Assembly (NCBI GenBank): GCA_022825385.1
Contig: JAJDWX010000006.1
Coordinates: forward strand, 1 to 64,000
Length of the DNA: 64,000 bases
Reading direction: 5' to 3'
Source of the DNA: Rhodothermales bacterium
GTDB lineage: Bacteria > Bacteroidota > Rhodothermia > Rhodothermales > VXPQ01
Of the stretch, positions 60,164 to 64,000 are shown in pieces. The translations under genes and the position numbers were made by a program. The notes beneath the pieces were generated by a model that ran no database searches, was not told the origin of the DNA, and saw only the letters and a program-made list of their open reading frames with translations. Position 1 is the first letter of the stretch. The number at the start of each line of letters is the position of its first letter.

Positions 60164-61687
60164 ATGAGCGAACACGAAGACAAATCATCCTTTTCCTACG
60201 CCAAGGTCATCGACTTGACCCGTCGCGCCCAGCGCGAGCAGCATAGCGATCAGCAGATTCAGGATATTCAGGAGAACGCGGGCCAGGACCTGCCAAGAGC
60301 CACGCTGGACGCCTTGTCCGAAACCATGCGCGCGGCGCTGGGCGCCGCCGGATGGGATTCGCTCATGCCCGTTCAGGAGCAAGTCATTCCTCATATTCTC
60401 GAAGGGGCCGACCTGATCGTGCAGTCGCGCACCGGGTCAGGCAAGACGGGCGCGTTTCTGTTGCCGCTTTTCGAGCGCCTGGATCCGTCGCGTCGGGTTG
60501 CGCAAGCGCTCGTTATGGCGCCCACCCGCGAGTTGGCCAAGCAGATCAACGAGGTGTTCGAGCATATGAAACAGGCTACTCCCGAGACCCGCGCGCTGGA
60601 TTCCGTGCTGGTCTACGGCGGCGTCGATTATCGTCCGCAGGTTCGGGGATTGCAGGACGGCGCCCAGGTCGTTATCGGTACGCCTGGTCGGATTCTGGAC
60701 CATCTCAGCCGAGGCAACGCCGATTTTCGGACCCTCGGCTATGTCATTTTCGACGAAGCCGACGAGATGCTTTCGATGGGTTTTTACCCGGACATGCAGG
60801 CGTTGAAGCGGTATTTGCCTGCCGAGCGGCGCACCTTGATGTTCAGCGCCACGATTCCGCCCAGAGTCCGGTCGCTCAGCCGCGATTTTCTTACGGAGCC
60901 CCGGTTTATTTCGTTAAGCGCGGGCCAGGAAAGCGTCGACACGATGGAGTACCGGTATTATGTAACCGATCCCATGGAAAAGGATCGGGTACTGGTTCGC
61001 CTCTTCGAGATCGAAAACCCCGAATCGGCCATCGTATTCGTCAACAAGAAAAAGGATGTCGAATACCTGACGGCTTTTCTGCAGAATTACGGCTATAGCG
61101 CCGACGCCATCTCCGGGGATTTATCGCAGAACGCCCGGGAGGCGGCGCTTGCTCGAACCCATGCCGGAGAGACGCGCTTTCTGGTCGCCACGGATGTCGC
61201 GGCCCGCGGGATCGATATATCGGACCTCAGCCACGTATTCATGTACGACGTGCCGCAAGATCCGGAATACCTGATTCATCGATCCGGGCGAACCGCCCGC
61301 GCCGGAAAAATGGGCGTTGCGGTGGTGCTGGCCACCGTGGAGGACGAAACAGACCTCATCCGGTCGGCCATGCGCTATGGCGTGCCCGTGGAAAAACGGC
61401 CGCTGCCTACGCAGGAAGACGTGAGCGCCCGCGTTGGAGAGCGCCTTACGACCTTGCTGGAGAAGCGTTTTCGCAAACGAACGAATATGGATCGGGAACG
61501 GGCGCGACAGTTCGTTCCGCTCGTCCGGGACCTGGCCCGGGAAGAGCCCGAAATTCTCGCCATGCTTGTGAGCGACGCCGCCGGGAACAGAGAACAGGCG
61601 GCGCGGAAGCAGCCGAAAACCGAGAAGAAGCAAGGCGCTGAAAAAAAGTCGCGAAATCGCGCTCCGCGTCGCGACAGGAAGCGGTAA
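60164..61687 (+). CDS. DEAD/DEAH-box RNA helicase
   Basis: LIVQSRTGSGKTGAFLLPLFERL, PTRELAKQI, FDEADEMLSMGF, FSATIPPRV, HRSGRTARAGKMG; truncated basic C-terminal tail. Confidence 0.95.
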   Translation: MSEHEDKSSFSYAKVIDLTRRAQREQHSDQQIQDIQENAGQDLPRATLDALSETMRAALGAAGWDSLMPVQEQVIPHILEGADLIVQSRTGSGKTGAFLLPLFERLDPSRRVAQALVMAPTRELAKQINEVFEHMKQATPETRALDSVLVYGGVDYRPQVRGLQDGAQVVIGTPGRILDHLSRGNADFRTLGYVIFDEADEMLSMGFYPDMQALKRYLPAERRTLMFSATIPPRVRSLSRDFLTEPRFISLSAGQESVDTMEYRYYVTDPMEKDRVLVRLFEIENPESAIVFVNKKKDVEYLTAFLQNYGYSADAISGDLSQNAREAALARTHAGETRFLVATDVAARGIDISDLSHVFMYDVPQDPEYLIHRSGRTARAGKMGVAVVLATVEDETDLIRSAMRYGVPVEKRPLPTQEDVSARVGERLTTLLEKRFRKRTNMDRERARQFVPLVRDLAREEPEILAMLVSDAAGNREQAARKQPKTEKKQGAEKKSRNRAPRRDRKR

Positions 61688-61714
61688 AGCCTGCCTGTTT
61701 TTCCAGCGCGGCTA

Positions 61715-63871
61715 TTATTCCGCTGTTTCTTCCGGCTGTTCCATGGGCAGATCGATAACCATTTCGGTGAACTCGCCCGGTTCGGTATTTACGCGAATGG
61801 CGCCGCCATGCTCGCGGATAATGTCGCTGGACATGGCGAGGCCCAGGCCCGTGCCCTGGTCGGTAGGCTTTGTGGTGAAGAATGGATCGAATATTTTCGC
61901 CAGCACATCGTCCGGAATCCCGTTTCCGTTGTCCTTGATGCGTATCTCGACTGCGTCTTCCTTGCGCCGGGTCGCGAGCCACAGCGTCGGCATGTAGGAT
62001 TCGATGCCTTTTCCATTGGCGGCCTTCTCCCGCCGTTTTTCGTCTACCGCATAGCAACTGTTGTTCACCATATTCAGGAAAACGCGGCCCAAATCCTGGG
62101 AAATTACCTTGAGGACGCCTGCATTCGGGTCGAAGTCCTGTTTGATGTCCAGCTGAAAGTCGGAGTCGTTCGCTCGTACGCTGTGGTAGGCAAGCCGGGC
62201 ATGTTCGTCGAGCAGGTTGTTGATGTCGGTGTCCTGGTGTTTCGCTTCGCCTCGGCCCAGCATCAACATGTCGTGCACGATGCGGTCCGCCCGTTCGCCG
62301 TGATGCCGGATGCGCTCGAAGTTGCTGTTCAGGTCGTCCGTTATTTCCTGTACAAGGCTTTGTTGCTCGTCGTTGAGCGCCGTTTCGCTTTCGTTCAGCA
62401 CTTCGTGCAATTCTTCCAGCAGGTCTTCGGACGCTTCGGAGAAATTCTTCACGAAATTCAGCGGATTTCTGATTTCGTGGGCTACGCCCGCCGTCAATTC
62501 GCCGAGGGCCGCCAGTTTTTCCTGCATAACGATCTGGTCCTGGGCCTGTCGAAGTTTGTCCAGAACGCGCTCCAGTTCGCTGTTCTTTTCTTTCAGGTCT
62601 TCCGCCAGCAATTCCACGAGATTGAGTCGCTGCACTTCAAGGGCGTGTTGCCGGAATACCTCCAGGGCGCCGGCCATGTCGGTTACTTCGTCGTTCCCGG
62701 AGATTTCGACCTGTACCTCCAGATCGCCCCTGGACATCCGGTGCATCCAGTCCGACAGCCGCTGAATGCGCGCAAGCAATGTGCGCCCGACGAAGAGCCA
62801 GGCGATGAGAATAGCGCCGACGATGCTGAAAATGCTGATCGAAAGCAGCAGCGTTCGGCCCGTGAAGATGGCGTCGCTGGAAGCGTCGGCGGCGTCTTGC
62901 GCCCTGCTGCGCGCCGAAACCACCAGGCTGTCTACTTGCGCGACGAGAAAGGTCGCCTCGTCGCTGTTGTAGGCCAGCAAATCTTGCTGATTTTCGGCGA
63001 GACGAAGCGCTTCCTGCAGCAAAACGAAGCCGCTTGCGTCCCCCGTTCCCAGTACGTACAGCTCATCGAACGCCGGCGCGAGCTGGGCATGGAACGGGTC
63101 GTCCTGGAGCACGGTCAGATTGCGCTCGATGCGGCTGGCGGCGGCTTCGAAGCGTTCTCGCAGCGGCTCGATCGTCGCCGCATAGGAGTGGGTAAATGCA
63201 TTTACCAGCAGCTCTGTCGCGATGTTGGCGTCCGCTTGCAGCTCGGACAAATGGCGATACCGTTCGAACTCCTCTACGGTGAAATGCTCTGTGCTATCCG
63301 CCGGGGGCGCGCCGAGTTCGCGGTATCCGGTGATCGTGTAGAACAACTGGTCGTCGATGGCCGAGACCACAATGCGTTCGAGGCGATTGCGCAGATTGAT
63401 GATGCGCTCTCGCAAATCTTCCCGCGCGGCGACCAGCTCGAACATTCTGGCTCCCTGGTCTTTGATGACCTCGATATTGGCGATCAGCGTATCGGAATGG
63501 GCGCGAATGCGCTGGACCCGTCCGTCGGTTCCCTCGGTGCGTTCCAGAATAGCCAGTTGCTGGTCGAAGGATTCGCGCGCGTCGCTGATGCCCACATAAA
63601 TTTCTTCGAATAGCGCGGGCGTCTCGGCGGCGGCCAGGCGCGGGGCGGCCACCACGAGTGTTCCGCTGTACTGGGCGATCTCGAACGCCGCCGCCATTTC
63701 GGGAATAGCGCCTTCGTTTACGTCGCTTTGGGCTTCGCCGACGCGGTTGAAGGAAAACCACCCGACCAGACTCGCCGCCACGGTAAGCGTAACGGCGCCC
63801 CCGATGCCCGCGTAGAGCTGGGTGGATATCCGGACGCGCCGGCGCTTCGGGGTATTCGGGGAGTCGGTCAA
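61715..63871 (-). CDS. Sensor histidine kinase (HAMP + HATPase)
   Basis: Two hydrophobic TM segments flanking a periplasmic helical sensor; EKLAALGELTAGVAHEIRNPLNFVKNFSE (H-box); DNGNGIPDDVLAKIFDPFFTTKPTDQGTGLGLAMS (G-box). Confidence 0.93.
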   Translation of the reverse strand: MTDSPNTPKRRRVRISTQLYAGIGGAVTLTVAASLVGWFSFNRVGEAQSDVNEGAIPEMAAAFEIAQYSGTLVVAAPRLAAAETPALFEEIYVGISDARESFDQQLAILERTEGTDGRVQRIRAHSDTLIANIEVIKDQGARMFELVAAREDLRERIINLRNRLERIVVSAIDDQLFYTITGYRELGAPPADSTEHFTVEEFERYRHLSELQADANIATELLVNAFTHSYAATIEPLRERFEAAASRIERNLTVLQDDPFHAQLAPAFDELYVLGTGDASGFVLLQEALRLAENQQDLLAYNSDEATFLVAQVDSLVVSARSRAQDAADASSDAIFTGRTLLLSISIFSIVGAILIAWLFVGRTLLARIQRLSDWMHRMSRGDLEVQVEISGNDEVTDMAGALEVFRQHALEVQRLNLVELLAEDLKEKNSELERVLDKLRQAQDQIVMQEKLAALGELTAGVAHEIRNPLNFVKNFSEASEDLLEELHEVLNESETALNDEQQSLVQEITDDLNSNFERIRHHGERADRIVHDMLMLGRGEAKHQDTDINNLLDEHARLAYHSVRANDSDFQLDIKQDFDPNAGVLKVISQDLGRVFLNMVNNSCYAVDEKRREKAANGKGIESYMPTLWLATRRKEDAVEIRIKDNGNGIPDDVLAKIFDPFFTTKPTDQGTGLGLAMSSDIIREHGGAIRVNTEPGEFTEMVIDLPMEQPEETAE

Positions 63872-63895
63872 GGAGATTCGCCTGCGAGCGGGGAG

Positions 63896-64000
63896 CTAAT
63901 TCATGGGCCACATAACGGGCAACTGTTTCCACAGGCGATCCGTATCCATCAGCGAATTGACGGGGTAATACCGTCCGTCCTGGCCGATCATGGTCAGAAA
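63896..64000 (-). CDS. Unknown protein, C-terminal fragment (truncated by window edge)
   Basis: Minus strand reads ...FLTMIGQDGRYYPVNSLMDTDRLWKQLPVMWPMN*, just upstream of and codirectional with the histidine kinase. Confidence 0.4.
   Translation of the reverse strand, partial: FLTMIGQDGRYYPVNSLMDTDRLWKQLPVMWPMN

Overview
This 64-kb, mostly GC-rich window looks chromosomal and comes from a Rhodothermales/Bacteroidota-like bacterium. The evidence is T9SS-type C-terminal sorting domains, the rpmB-rpmG-DUF4295 cluster, a Bacteroidota-type RpoZ and TAnnTTTG-like promoters. Most of it is core housekeeping: rpoN, ruvB, ahcY, metK, acpP-fabF, recJ, pgi, comEC, nusB, ychF, rpmB/rpmG, tRNAs, dnaB, udg, coaBC, rpoZ, gmk, yicC, frr, pyrH, tsf, rpsB, rpsI, rplM, dnaN, dnaA, rpmF, plsX, fabH/D/G and a DEAD-box helicase. 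Accessory or unusual parts: (1) the left 3.8 kb, with a truncated IS3-like element, a cassette of four overlapping unknown ORFs, a decayed DUF3102-like frame and a complete IS3-family element with TIRs and a -1 slippery site; (2) a compositionally distinct ~3.7-kb insertion between recJ and a Nudix gene, encoding a 1.2-kaa RecD-like helicase with a PD-(D/E)XK-like C-terminus, a candidate single-gene defence or DNA-processing system; (3) an in-frame, tandemly duplicated insertion in recJ whose antisense frame reads like the acidic C-terminus of another protein; (4) a pgi-comEC intergenic region with clustered DnaA-box-like sites, a DnaA-trio-like TACTACTAC and an AT-rich stretch, a strong oriC candidate ~22 kb from dnaA-dnaN; (5) a dnaA ORF that appears to lack domain I; (6) a 253-bp MITE/REP-like element with 19-bp TIRs and related partial copies. 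All calls come from reading the sequence and the supplied ORF track. No database search was run.
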